Assembly: GCF_001637225.1 (NCBI RefSeq) | Contig: NZ_LVJI01000002.1 | Span: 62,001 to 126,000, forward strand | Direction: 5' to 3' | Origin: Paenibacillus antarcticus | GTDB lineage: Bacteria; Bacillota; Bacilli; Paenibacillales; Paenibacillaceae | Length of the DNA stretch: 64,000 nucleotides | Part shown: positions 36,889 through 45,752 of the stretch, piece by piece | How the letters are laid out: each line of letters opens with the position of its first letter | Numbering within the stretch: the stretch's first letter is position 1 | Made by a program: the position numbers and the translations under genes | The notes under the pieces: model-generated | The model's database searches: none | The model's input: only the letters and a program-made list of their open reading frames with translations | What the model was told of the DNA's origin: nothing

Positions 36889-36929
36889 GCAACTTCCTGA
36901 CAGTTCTAACTGTCAGGAAGTTGCTTTCA
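36889..36929 (+). terminator. Strong hairpin after the binding-protein gene
   Basis: The 17 bases at 36889-36905 are the reverse complement of 36908-36924 (core CTTCCTGACAGTT/AACTGTCAGGAAG), followed by TTTC. It may end importer transcripts or reduce read-through into the enzyme genes. Confidence 0.8.
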
Positions 36930-36936
36930 TATATAT

Positions 36937-36981
36937 GTAAATATATATATATTTACTTAGAAAGTGGTAGATTGATATACT
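36937..36981 (+). promoter_or_regulatory. Palindrome overlapping a candidate promoter of the GH20 operon
   Basis: GTAAATATATATATATTTAC (36937-36956) is a perfect 20-bp palindrome. A candidate promoter, TTACTT (36953-36958), 17-bp spacer, TATACT (36976-36981), starts inside its right arm, 45 bp before the GH20 start. This arrangement suits a repressor operator. Confidence 0.45.
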
Positions 36982-37025
36982 GTGACGAAAAAGGCGAATA
37001 ACAATACAAACCTGAGGTGAAAAAA

Positions 37026-38915
37026 ATGAAAATAACCATAACGGGATTAAATGATCTGAATTTGTCGGCTGTATCGCAGGTAGCACAGCTCCTGGATATT
37101 CAACTGAACGAAGGAGGCATCCCCCTGCAAGTCGAGCACACGGGCAAAGGGATTCATGTCCGAAATGACGGTAGTCAAGGGTTTATTACGTATGGAGAAG
37201 CACATCAATTAATCCGTGCCATTGGATTGTGGAGAGAGCGGATGAAACAAGAAGTGATCTTCGATATCAATGAAATACCAGTTTATGATAGTTTAGGGGT
37301 TATGATAGATTGCTCGCGCAATGCGGTACTTCATGCCGAGGCTTATCGGGAAATGATTCGCCGACTGGCACTGATGGGGTACTCCACGGTTCAATTATAT
37401 ACAGAAGATACATATGAATTGAAGGATCACCCTTACTTCGGTTATATGAGAGGACGGTACACGGGGGAAGAATTGCGGGAGATGGACCGCTATGCGGCCA
37501 TGTTCGGAATTGAGCTTGTACCTTGTATTCAGACGTTAGCGCACTTAGGGGCTACGCTTAGATGGCAAGAACATGCGCATCTTGTGGATTGCAATGATAT
37601 TTTGTTAATCGATGACCCTCGTACCTATGATTTAATCGAAGACATGTTTGCCAACATGTCCGAGAATTTGACGAGCCGGAATATCAATATTGGGATGGAT
37701 GAAGCCCATATGATGGGACTGGGCAAATACTTAGATAAGCATGGCTATCAGGATCGGTCTAAGTTGATGCTCAGGCACTTCGGGAAGGTTATGGAAATCG
37801 CTAGACGATATGGATACAAGCCGATGATGTGGAGCGATATGTTCTTCAGGCTAGCAAGTTCGGGCGAGTACTACGATGCTAACGCTCAGATACGTACAGA
37901 TATCGCAGAAATGATTCCGGAAGATGTTAGCTTGGTCTATTGGGATTATTATTCCGAGGAACCAGCACTTTATGATGGCATGCTGGAGAAACATAAACAA
38001 CTTAGCGACAAAATTATTTTTGCGGGTGGGGCATGGAAGTGGATGGGCTTTACGCCTAACAATCGATTTAGTCACCATACGGGTGTCATGGCACATAACA
38101 GTTGCGTAAAAAACGGAATTAGGGATGTACTGTTGACAGCTTGGGGAGATAATGGTGCGGAAGCCTCACTATTTGGAATTCTTCCATCACTTCAGCTTTG
38201 GGCGGAGCTCAGTTATGCAAACCGATCTGATGAAGATTATCTTAGTGAGCGGTTCATGACTTGTACGGGAGGCGTCTATGCTGATTTTATGAATCTAGAT
38301 ATTGCCAACCTGGTTCCAGATAATCCTGCTCCAGGAGGTTCTTCTGTGAATCCACCTAAGTATTTGCTATATCAGGATATTCTGTGTGGTCTATTCGACA
38401 AGCATATTGTACCGAAGACTTACGCGGAGCATTACCGCCAGGCTGCTTCAATGATGGAGATGGCGGGAGAGCGAAATCCTCAGTGGAAGGTGGTCTTCGA
38501 GACACAGGTTGCGCTTTGCCAACTGCTTGAGCTGAAAGTAGATACTGGAATTAATATAAGGAACGCTTATCTGAACAGAGATAAGACTACGTTGAAACGG
38601 TATGCGTATGAAGTACTGCCCGAGCTTAAGAAGCGATCTCAGGGGTTCATCGCAGCGTACCGGGCCCAATGGAGATCCGAGAATAAGATCTTCGGTTTGG
38701 ACGTATTTGATCTTCGCATGGGCGGCTTAATGCAGCGTATGGAATCGGCGAGCTGGCGGCTAGATATGTATCTGAATGGCGAGATACCAAGCCTAGAGGA
38801 ATTAGAGCAGGAAATCTTATATTTTGATGGTCGTAAAGAAGATGTTGCCACGGTGGCCATGAGCGCGAACTTGTGGCATACAATTGCGACGACTTCGGTC
38901 ATAGCAGGTGTATAA
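37026..38915 (+). CDS. GH20 beta-N-acetylhexosaminidase
   Basis: 629 residues from ATG 37026 (GAGG 8 bp upstream; a GTG at 37017 is also in frame). No signal peptide, so it is cytoplasmic and acts on imported oligosaccharides. An N-terminal domain (about 1-85) precedes the GH20 barrel, which begins VYDSLGVMIDCSRNAV. The catalytic Asp-Glu pair is in NINIGMDEAH (Asp225, Glu226), the pair used for substrate-assisted catalysis. About 200 C-terminal residues follow. GH20 enzymes remove terminal GlcNAc or GalNAc, some of them 6-sulfated. It heads the unit of sulfatase, maturase and beta-galactosidase. Confidence 0.88.
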   Translation: MKITITGLNDLNLSAVSQVAQLLDIQLNEGGIPLQVEHTGKGIHVRNDGSQGFITYGEAHQLIRAIGLWRERMKQEVIFDINEIPVYDSLGVMIDCSRNAVLHAEAYREMIRRLALMGYSTVQLYTEDTYELKDHPYFGYMRGRYTGEELREMDRYAAMFGIELVPCIQTLAHLGATLRWQEHAHLVDCNDILLIDDPRTYDLIEDMFANMSENLTSRNINIGMDEAHMMGLGKYLDKHGYQDRSKLMLRHFGKVMEIARRYGYKPMMWSDMFFRLASSGEYYDANAQIRTDIAEMIPEDVSLVYWDYYSEEPALYDGMLEKHKQLSDKIIFAGGAWKWMGFTPNNRFSHHTGVMAHNSCVKNGIRDVLLTAWGDNGAEASLFGILPSLQLWAELSYANRSDEDYLSERFMTCTGGVYADFMNLDIANLVPDNPAPGGSSVNPPKYLLYQDILCGLFDKHIVPKTYAEHYRQAASMMEMAGERNPQWKVVFETQVALCQLLELKVDTGINIRNAYLNRDKTTLKRYAYEVLPELKKRSQGFIAAYRAQWRSENKIFGLDVFDLRMGGLMQRMESASWRLDMYLNGEIPSLEELEQEILYFDGRKEDVATVAMSANLWHTIATTSVIAGV

Positions 38916-39044
38916 AAGTTGAACATTCCATTCTTATCTATGTAAGTTATCTAATAGACACCAAGAGATTAATGTTTTTACAATGAATGTTAGAGAATTA
39001 CTTATGCTTCAATCACCTAGACTAAGTTGAAGGAGAGAATGATT

Positions 39045-40433
39045 ATGCGTATTTTATATCTAGATCTGGATGCACTGCGTCCTGATCACCTAGGAGCTTA
39101 CGGGTACCATCGAAACACTTCTCCCAATATTGATTCTATTGCTGCAGAGGGAGTGAGGTTCGACAACTGTTATACTTCTGACGCTCCATGTTTGCCTTCT
39201 AGGACAGCGGTGATGTCGGGTAGGTTTGGAATTCATACAGGTGTTAATGCCCACGGTGGAACGGCTGCCGACATGCGAAGAGAAGGTCTGAGCCGTGGCT
39301 TTCACGATATCCTTGGACAGGAGAGCTTGCCGGCGTTTCTTAAAAAATCGGGCATGCGATCGGTATCAGTTAGTCCATTTGCGGAAAGACATGGGGCTTG
39401 GACCTTTAATGCTGGATTCTCAGAAGTATACAACACCGGCAGGTGTGGATTGGAATCTGCAGAAGAGGTGACGCCTGTTGTTCTGGATTGGATCAGTAGA
39501 AATGCCAAACAAGATGACTGGTTTCTACATATTAATTATTGGGATCCGCATACTCCTTATCGTGCTCCTGAAGAGTTTGGAAATCCGTTTGAGAATGAGG
39601 AACTACCATCCTGGCTGAGCGAGGAAGTCGTGAACTCCCATCTAGAGAAGGATGGCCACTGTAGCTTGAGAAATATCGATATGTTTGTCCGGCCAGGATA
39701 TCCAAGACAACCTCATGATGTTGTCAATATGGAAGGCGTTCGTCGGATCATTGACGGTTATGATTGTGCAGTCCGATACATGGATAGCCATATTGGGATG
39801 CTGTTCGATGCACTCAGAAATGAGGGTATCATGGATGATCTGGTTATCATCATCAGTGCAGATCATGGGGAGAATTTGGGAGAACTCGGTATCTATTGCG
39901 AGCATGGTACCGCTGATCACGCTACATGCCGTGTGCCGATGATCATTAGGTGGCCAGGTTGCAAACAGGGTCATGTGGATGAAGGCTTTCACTATCAACT
40001 GGATCTCGGTCCTACCCTTGCGGAATTAATAAATCAACCCCCTTCGCCCTCTTGGGACGGATCTAGCTTTGCACCCACCATCTTAAGGGGAGAGGATTGC
40101 GCTCAGCCGTATCTGGTCATTACGCAGTGTGCGCATGTCTGCCAGCGGAGTGTTCGTTTTGGAGACTATTTGTATATTCGGTCGTACCATACAGGCCATT
40201 TTGATATTAAGAATGAGATGCTTTTTAATGTGAAGGAAGATCCTCATGAACAGTATAATCTTGCTGAGACGTACCCAGAATTGTGCCGGGAGGCGGTTTA
40301 TCTATTAAATGAGTGGCATGATCAAATGATGAATACGATGCCATACACCGAGGATCCCCTTTGGGTAGTTATGAAAGAAGGAGGACCCCTCCATGCAAGG
40401 GATTATCTGCAATGGAGGAGCAATGCACGATGA
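39045..40433 (+). CDS. Sulfatase 1 (S1 family, Cys type)
   Basis: 462 residues from ATG 39045, 9 bp after AAGGAGAG. No signal peptide. Family S1 arylsulfatase-like fold: MRILYLDLDALRPDHLGAYG carries the calcium ligands, CLPSRTAVMSGRFG is the active-site motif with Cys49 to be converted to formylglycine, and ISADHGENLGELG with MIIRWPG are the later signatures. The sugar specificity is unknown. Its TGA overlaps the ATG of the sulfatase-maturating enzyme by 4 bases, so the pair is translationally coupled. Confidence 0.93.
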   Translation: MRILYLDLDALRPDHLGAYGYHRNTSPNIDSIAAEGVRFDNCYTSDAPCLPSRTAVMSGRFGIHTGVNAHGGTAADMRREGLSRGFHDILGQESLPAFLKKSGMRSVSVSPFAERHGAWTFNAGFSEVYNTGRCGLESAEEVTPVVLDWISRNAKQDDWFLHINYWDPHTPYRAPEEFGNPFENEELPSWLSEEVVNSHLEKDGHCSLRNIDMFVRPGYPRQPHDVVNMEGVRRIIDGYDCAVRYMDSHIGMLFDALRNEGIMDDLVIIISADHGENLGELGIYCEHGTADHATCRVPMIIRWPGCKQGHVDEGFHYQLDLGPTLAELINQPPSPSWDGSSFAPTILRGEDCAQPYLVITQCAHVCQRSVRFGDYLYIRSYHTGHFDIKNEMLFNVKEDPHEQYNLAETYPELCREAVYLLNEWHDQMMNTMPYTEDPLWVVMKEGGPLHARDYLQWRSNAR

Positions 40434-41674
40434 GTGCATGCGTCCAGCCTTCTAAGCCACAGAACCTTCATGTCATGTGGAAAACAGTCTCTGAGGATTG
40501 TAACCTGGCCTGTGATTATTGCTATTACAGCACAGCAGGAGGCCATCCTCATCAACCGATCCGAGTGATGGACACAGCTCTTCTGGAGAGGTTTATCTCC
40601 CAGTACATGGGTAGGTCATCAGGTTTAGCTACCTTCTCTTGGCAGGGAGGGGAGCCACTATTGGCGGGACTTACGTATTTTGAACAAGTGGTTTCGATGC
40701 AGGCAAGATATGCACCGCCACATACGACGATCAGCAATGCGTTACAAACAAACGGAACCCTCATTAATGACAACTGGGCGCGATTTTTTAAACATTACTA
40801 CTTTCTGATCGGGATTAGTCTGGATGGACCTCAAACGATTCATGATGCTCACCGTATAACTGGATCCGGGAAAGGTAGCTTTGATCTAGTTATGCGCGGG
40901 ATTCGCCATTTACAGAATGTGGGTGTGGAGTATAACATTCTGACGGTCATCCATGAAGATAACGTGACGAAGCCGGATGAGTTGATGGCATTTTATCAGG
41001 AACAAAAGTTTCCTTATATTCAGTTTATCCCTTGCATGGATTTTGTCTCGCAGAATAGCGGTATGCCCGGACGCTTTCGAATTACGCCTGAACAGTATGG
41101 ACAATTTCTGTGTCGAACCTTTGACTTGTGGTACAACGACGGGTACCCGGAGCTTCCTATTCGTATCTTTGAGAATATGCTACTTGTATTTATGCATCGT
41201 CAGCCGGAACTTTGCGTTCACAGTTCATGCTGTCCGAAGATGATGGTGCTTGAGACTAACGGCGATGCCTATCCATGTGATTTCTTTATTGATGAAGAGC
41301 ACCGGCTAGGGAACATCGGGCAGAGTGATCTGGAGTCACTGCTTACAAGTCCTGTATATGATGACTTTTTGCAGATGAAGCCGAATATGAATGAAGCATG
41401 TCATCATTGTGAATACCTTAGCTTTTGTCATGGAGGTTGTCCCCGCAACCGGAACTGGTTAGATGTTAATGATCGAACTGAGGTAGACTATTTCTGCCAA
41501 AGTTATAAAATGTTTTATTCACATGCTTATGATCGGATGATTGTACTTGCTGAGCGTCTCAAAGCAGAACAGATGCAAGAGTATAGAAAAACGGGCAATC
41601 CGCTCCCAGGTCGAAATGAATTATGTCTTTGTGGGAGCGGGAGAAAGTTCAAGAACTGCTGCCAACCGTTGTAA
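40430..41674 (+). CDS. Anaerobic sulfatase-maturating enzyme (radical SAM) with SEC-C tail
   Basis: 414 residues from ATG 40430 (GGAGGAG 9 bp upstream, ATGA overlap with sulfatase 1). The radical SAM cluster motif is CNLACDYC (Cys24, Cys28, Cys31), then CYYSTAGG. FSWQGGEPLLAGL is the SAM-binding GGE motif. The second half has the SPASM-like cysteine set (SCCPKMMVLETNGDAYPCDF, then CHHCEYLSFCHGGCPRNR) that binds two more iron-sulfur clusters in anSME. It oxidises the sulfatase active-site Cys or Ser to formylglycine without oxygen. The last 22 residues are unusual: GRNELCLCGSGRKFKNCCQ is a SEC-C zinc motif. Confidence 0.94.
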   Translation: MSACVQPSKPQNLHVMWKTVSEDCNLACDYCYYSTAGGHPHQPIRVMDTALLERFISQYMGRSSGLATFSWQGGEPLLAGLTYFEQVVSMQARYAPPHTTISNALQTNGTLINDNWARFFKHYYFLIGISLDGPQTIHDAHRITGSGKGSFDLVMRGIRHLQNVGVEYNILTVIHEDNVTKPDELMAFYQEQKFPYIQFIPCMDFVSQNSGMPGRFRITPEQYGQFLCRTFDLWYNDGYPELPIRIFENMLLVFMHRQPELCVHSSCCPKMMVLETNGDAYPCDFFIDEEHRLGNIGQSDLESLLTSPVYDDFLQMKPNMNEACHHCEYLSFCHGGCPRNRNWLDVNDRTEVDYFCQSYKMFYSHAYDRMIVLAERLKAEQMQEYRKTGNPLPGRNELCLCGSGRKFKNCCQPL

Positions 41675-41836
41675 GTGCATACTTACCTTATCTTATGTCG
41701 ATTTCATTATCATATAGATCACCCTATGGCATCCTCCATATCCATATGTTCCGAACAATAGTTAATACGGGGTTAACACAATTGACCCAAGGATGTAGAC
41801 TTCCCGTAACAGTCAAAGCGCTTGGAGGAGAATATT

Positions 41837-43582
41837 ATGCGAAATTTATCTATATCAGGTGATCATTTTATATTGGATGGCCAACCATTACAGCTACTTT
41901 CTGGTGCACTTCATTATTTCCGTATCGTACCGGAATATTGGCGGGATCGTTTGCTAAAGCTGAAGGCCTGTGGATTGAATACCATTGAAACTTATATCCC
42001 TTGGAATGTACACGAACCAAGGGAAGGTCGCTTCTATTTCGAAGGCAATGCAGACATCGAGGCTTTCGTTCGGCTTGCCGGAGAGCTTGACCTGCACGTG
42101 ATTTTACGACCGAGTCCATTTATTTGTGCCGAATGGGAATTTGGAGGATTGCCTGCATGGCTGCTTGCGGAAGATAACATGCAGTTGCGTTGTGAAGATA
42201 AGGATTATTTATCCAAGCTGGATGCGTACTTCGACGAGTTGCTTCCACGTTTGCGGCCTCTATTAAGCACCCATGGCGGACCTGTGCTCGCCCTTCAGGT
42301 AGAGAATGAATATGGAAGCTTTGGAAGTGACAAAGCCTACCTAAATTATCTAAAAGAAGGTATGATCGCTCGTGGCATGGATGTTTTGCTGTTCACCTCA
42401 GATGGAGCTGAAGATCATATGCTCCAAGGAGGTATGATCGAAGGGGTATTCGCGACAGTGAATTTCGGTTCGCGGGCAAAGGAATCCTTCGCTAAACTGC
42501 GCGAATATCAGCCTACGGGGCCGCTAATGTGTATGGAATTTTGGAATGGATGGTTTGACCATTGGATGAAGCCGCATCACTCCCGTCCCGAATCTGAAGT
42601 GGCGGAGACTTTGGACGAGATGTTGGCTTTAGGTGCTTCTGTCAACTTCTATATGTTCCATGGGGGAACGAATTTTGGATTTATGAATGGGGCGAATCTT
42701 TTTGATACATATGAACCCATCGTAACTAGCTACGATTATGATACGCTACTGGATGAGTCTGGCAAGCCGACGGAAAAATTCTACGCAGCTCGAAAAATTA
42801 TTGAGAAATATGTAGAATTGCCGCCACTGGAATTGCCCCCAGTCATTAAGTCACGGGCTTACGGCAAAGTGCAGATGACAGAATCATCACCCTTGTTCAC
42901 CCAGTTAGACGCTTTGTCTCATCCCGTACGTAAAGCATGTCCGGAGCCGATGGAAAAACTGGGTCAGAATTATGGGTTCATCTTGTATTCGACGAAGATC
43001 ACTGGACCGCGCATCGGTATGGAGCTCGTTGTGCAAGAAGTGCGCGACCGGGCGCTGGTCTTCGCCAATGGGACCTTTGCCGGTACAGTAGAACGCTGGG
43101 ATCCGAGAGGAATTCCCTTGGAGGTACCTGCCGAGGGATTACAAATCGATATTCTTGTAGAAAACATGGGACGTGTGAATTATGGCCCACAGCTTCGTGA
43201 TCCGAAAGGCATAACGTGCGGCGTAAGGCTCGGCTATCAATTCTTACATGATTGGACCATTCGCTCTCTGCCGTTAACAGATCTTAAAGGATTGTCATTT
43301 GCTCCAATTGATGGCGAAGAACTTCTGCAGCCAAACTTCTATCGGGGGAACTTTCAAGTCAGCGAGCTGGAGGATACTTTCTTACGACTGGACGGATGGA
43401 GCAAAGGGCAAGCTTTTATAAATGGCTTTAATTTAGGTCGGTACTGGGAGAAGGGTCCAACACAAACGCTGTACGTACCGGCGCCGCTTCTCCGTCAAGG
43501 CGAAAATGAACTAATTTTGTTCGAATTACATGGCGTAATGGAGCCTATAGTTACTTTTGAAGATAAACCTGATATTGGTTAA
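41837..43582 (+). CDS. GH35 beta-galactosidase
   Basis: 581 residues from ATG 41837 (GGAGGAG 6 bp upstream; 162 bp after the maturase). Family 35 exo-beta-galactosidase without signal peptide. FRIVPEYWRDRLLKLKACGLNTIETYIPWN and RPSPFICAEWEFGGLPAWLL are diagnostic (given in separate parts: the first spans residues 28-57). Acid/base Glu158 is in VENEYGSFG and nucleophile Glu234 in MEFWNGWFDHW. About 250 C-terminal residues form jelly-roll domains ending in FINGFNLGRYWEKGPTQTLY. It should release galactose from oligosaccharides; some GH35 are specific for beta-1,3 or LacNAc links. Confidence 0.94.
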   Translation: MRNLSISGDHFILDGQPLQLLSGALHYFRIVPEYWRDRLLKLKACGLNTIETYIPWNVHEPREGRFYFEGNADIEAFVRLAGELDLHVILRPSPFICAEWEFGGLPAWLLAEDNMQLRCEDKDYLSKLDAYFDELLPRLRPLLSTHGGPVLALQVENEYGSFGSDKAYLNYLKEGMIARGMDVLLFTSDGAEDHMLQGGMIEGVFATVNFGSRAKESFAKLREYQPTGPLMCMEFWNGWFDHWMKPHHSRPESEVAETLDEMLALGASVNFYMFHGGTNFGFMNGANLFDTYEPIVTSYDYDTLLDESGKPTEKFYAARKIIEKYVELPPLELPPVIKSRAYGKVQMTESSPLFTQLDALSHPVRKACPEPMEKLGQNYGFILYSTKITGPRIGMELVVQEVRDRALVFANGTFAGTVERWDPRGIPLEVPAEGLQIDILVENMGRVNYGPQLRDPKGITCGVRLGYQFLHDWTIRSLPLTDLKGLSFAPIDGEELLQPNFYRGNFQVSELEDTFLRLDGWSKGQAFINGFNLGRYWEKGPTQTLYVPAPLLRQGENELILFELHGVMEPIVTFEDKPDIG

Positions 43583-43634
43583 AGTACTAACAACTATGTT
43601 CGGGTCATTTTTGTGAACTTAAAGATTGTGAACG

Positions 43635-43676
43635 AGGTAGCCCCAAATACAATTTGTATTTGGGGCTACCTTGTTT
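43635..43676. terminator. Bidirectional terminator between GH35 and ROK genes
   Basis: The 18 bases at 43635-43652 (core GGTAGCCCCAAATAC) are the reverse complement of 43654-43671, followed by TGTTT. It lies between convergent genes. Confidence 0.88.
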
Positions 43677-43682
43677 AATAGG

Positions 43683-44882
43683 TTAGAGAACCATATGGTC
43701 TCTTACCATAATTGCCGCACCAGTCACGACAGCTTCTTCTTTCAATTTCCCTAATGAGAAATGAGGGCTGTATTCGGGATAACGGTAAATGTTCTTCTGT
43801 GCCACTTCGGCTGCGGTTTGGAAGAATAACTCGTGCGAGTGAATGAGCGCGCCGCCTAGAATGATTGTCTCAGGATGAAACAGGTTGATGACGTTAGCGA
43901 GGCCAATTCCGAAGTGAACAGCGGCTTGGGTGAATAATTCACGCGCAAGTGGATCGCCATCTCTAAAGGCTTGTACCAATACATCGTAAGTCAGTTGCTC
44001 TGCGGACACTTTATATGTTTTAAGGATCAGATCTCTGCCTAATTTCGCCTCAGAACGTGCACGTTGTTCCAACGCCTGGACGGAGACGAACGCTTCCAGA
44101 GCCCCGTAGTTTCCGTTATTATGCAATTGGGGCCCGTCCGTCTGAATGATCATTTGGCCAATGGCATCTTCCATATCCATCGTTCCATGAACAATGCCTC
44201 CATGGGACATCATCGATGAGCGGAGGCCTGCTCCAGCATGTACATAGAGCATATGCTGTATGTTTGTATGACGGATTGCCCATCGTTCACCAAGAAGCGC
44301 GGCATTGGCTCCGTTGTCAAGCCAAGCCTTGAAGCCTGTCCGCTCCTCTACGAGCTTACATATAGGGAGGTTGTTCCAACCAGCAGCAGGGAAGTGTAGC
44401 GGCTGTAGTATCATGCCATTCTTCCGGTCAAGGGGACCGACAGCCCCTATTCCAACACCGATAATTTGACTATCTATCAACTGATGGTCTCTCAGGAAAG
44501 CTCGTGAATGAGTGCTTATATGTTCCAAAAAGTTCTCAGGTGTAAATGCTTCATCCATTCGCCAATGAATAATTGATTTTGGGTTCATCTGCATATCGAA
44601 TAATCCAAGGGATGAGTACACCCTGGAGACCTCCAAACCCAATATATAACCGTATGAAGGGTTAATCTGATATAAGATAGGCCTTCTACCACCGCTAGAT
44701 TGTCCGAAGCCGGATTCTATCAGCAAGCCTTCATGCGTCATCTCATCCAATAGTCGGGTCATGGTGCTTTTGGTGAGTGAAAAGGCTGTTAGCAGCTCCG
44801 ATTTGGACACTGTACCTTCTTCTGCGATTCGGTCATAAAGGAGTTTCTTTGGCGATGGAATGAATGTCGAGCGCTTTTCCAC
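43683..44882 (-). CDS. ROK-family transcriptional regulator lacking zinc ligands
   Basis: About 399 residues from the GTG at 44882, which follows TTGGGGG; the frame extends to 44936 without a ribosome binding site. N-terminal winged helix (about 8-70, KSELLTAFSLTKSTMTRLLDEM) and ROK domain (about 85-395, with GVGIGAVGPLDRKNG and FHPETIILGG). The family zinc motif (CxCGxxGC) is replaced by LHNNGNYGALE and the kinase Asp in NDANA by LDNGANAA, so it is a sensor, not a kinase. ROK repressors usually bind a sugar; this one sits between the two glycan operons and probably controls one or both. Confidence 0.88.
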   Translation of the reverse strand: MEKRSTFIPSPKKLLYDRIAEEGTVSKSELLTAFSLTKSTMTRLLDEMTHEGLLIESGFGQSSGGRRPILYQINPSYGYILGLEVSRVYSSLGLFDMQMNPKSIIHWRMDEAFTPENFLEHISTHSRAFLRDHQLIDSQIIGVGIGAVGPLDRKNGMILQPLHFPAAGWNNLPICKLVEERTGFKAWLDNGANAALLGERWAIRHTNIQHMLYVHAGAGLRSSMMSHGGIVHGTMDMEDAIGQMIIQTDGPQLHNNGNYGALEAFVSVQALEQRARSEAKLGRDLILKTYKVSAEQLTYDVLVQAFRDGDPLARELFTQAAVHFGIGLANVINLFHPETIILGGALIHSHELFFQTAAEVAQKNIYRYPEYSPHFSLGKLKEEAVVTGAAIMVRDHMVL

Positions 44883-44998
44883 AATGTACCCCCAAGCAAG
44901 TTTTTGATAATTAAAAGTAAATCCAGTATAACTCACATTGAATCAAATGTATTTCATAGTGATTTTTGTAAGGGTTTATTACCAACAGCGAACAATAT

Positions 44999-45014
44999 TT
45001 TTCTATATAGAAAA
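44999..45014. promoter_or_regulatory. 16-bp palindrome between divergent ROK and CHR genes
   Basis: TTTTCTATATAGAAAA is a perfect palindrome in the 219-bp divergent region, about 88 bp before the first CHR transporter gene and 117 bp before the ROK start. AT-rich palindromes of this kind are used by ROK repressors such as NagC/XylR relatives. The remaining DNA holds a possible -10 TATACT at 45063-45068 with weak -35. Confidence 0.4.
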
Positions 45015-45101
45015 CCATAATAATTAATCTAAAAAACTTAATTCCATTTTGAGAAAAAGTGTTATACTAAATATATAAGACAGAATTAAGGGTGGAAGTT
45101 A

Positions 45102-45740
45102 ATGAGAACAAATGCTAAGGCAAGGGTAATTCTTCTGTTCCAATTGTTTTGGTCCTTTTTGCGGATCGCTCCCGTTACCTTCGGGGGTGGTTATGCAATG
45201 ATCCCGATGATAGAGCGAGAAATTACAGCCAAACGAAAATGGCTGAGTGAAGCGGAGATGGATGATATCCTCTCTTTGGCCGGTTCTGCTCCAGGTGGTG
45301 TAGGGGTGAACGCCTCGGCGTTTATTGGTTATCGACTTGGGGGGATATCTGGGGCAATAGCAGCTATAGCAGGGATTACGATCCCAACGTTTATCATTGT
45401 TTGTTTACTTAGTTCAGGCTATTCGCAGTTGGCCGATCAACCGAAAGTCGCTGCAGCGATGAAGGGCATTCACGGTGCGGTTATTGCCTTGATTTTGTTA
45501 GCTGCGTATAGGATGGCCAAAAATGCAGTGTTCGACAAGACCACTTGTGCAATGGCTATTATCGTGCTTCTTGTTTTACTTGTAGCCGATATCAACCCGA
45601 TTTATATGATTGCCATTGGTTTGTTTATCGGGATTATATTGTTGCAAGTTAAACAGCTGTTAGGGCTACAAGTGCGGACAGAAAAGGAGCGCTTGGACTA
45701 TTCGAGGGAAGAGGCGCAGTATGTGGAGTATTACATCTAG
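45102..45740 (+). CDS. CHR (chromate) family transporter half 1
   Basis: 212 residues, ATG after GGGTGG. One CHR domain with five to six membrane helices; the first-helix motif is FLRIAPVTFGGGYAMIPMIE, followed by SLAGSAPGGVGVNASAFIGYRLGG. Family members exchange chromate, a sulfate analogue, for protons; short forms work as pairs, like YwrB/YwrA of Bacillus. It lies 12 bp before a second short CHR gene. The pair heads the FGE-sulfatase operon, which raises the idea of sulfate handling. Confidence 0.9.
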   Translation: MRTNAKARVILLFQLFWSFLRIAPVTFGGGYAMIPMIEREITAKRKWLSEAEMDDILSLAGSAPGGVGVNASAFIGYRLGGISGAIAAIAGITIPTFIIVCLLSSGYSQLADQPKVAAAMKGIHGAVIALILLAAYRMAKNAVFDKTTCAMAIIVLLVLLVADINPIYMIAIGLFIGIILLQVKQLLGLQVRTEKERLDYSREEAQYVEYYI

Positions 45741-45752
45741 GGGGGACATGAT

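Noticed and set aside
38639..38926. Several minus-strand frames within the GH20 and sulfatase genes
   Set aside because: Antisense of clear coding regions and without ribosome binding sites.
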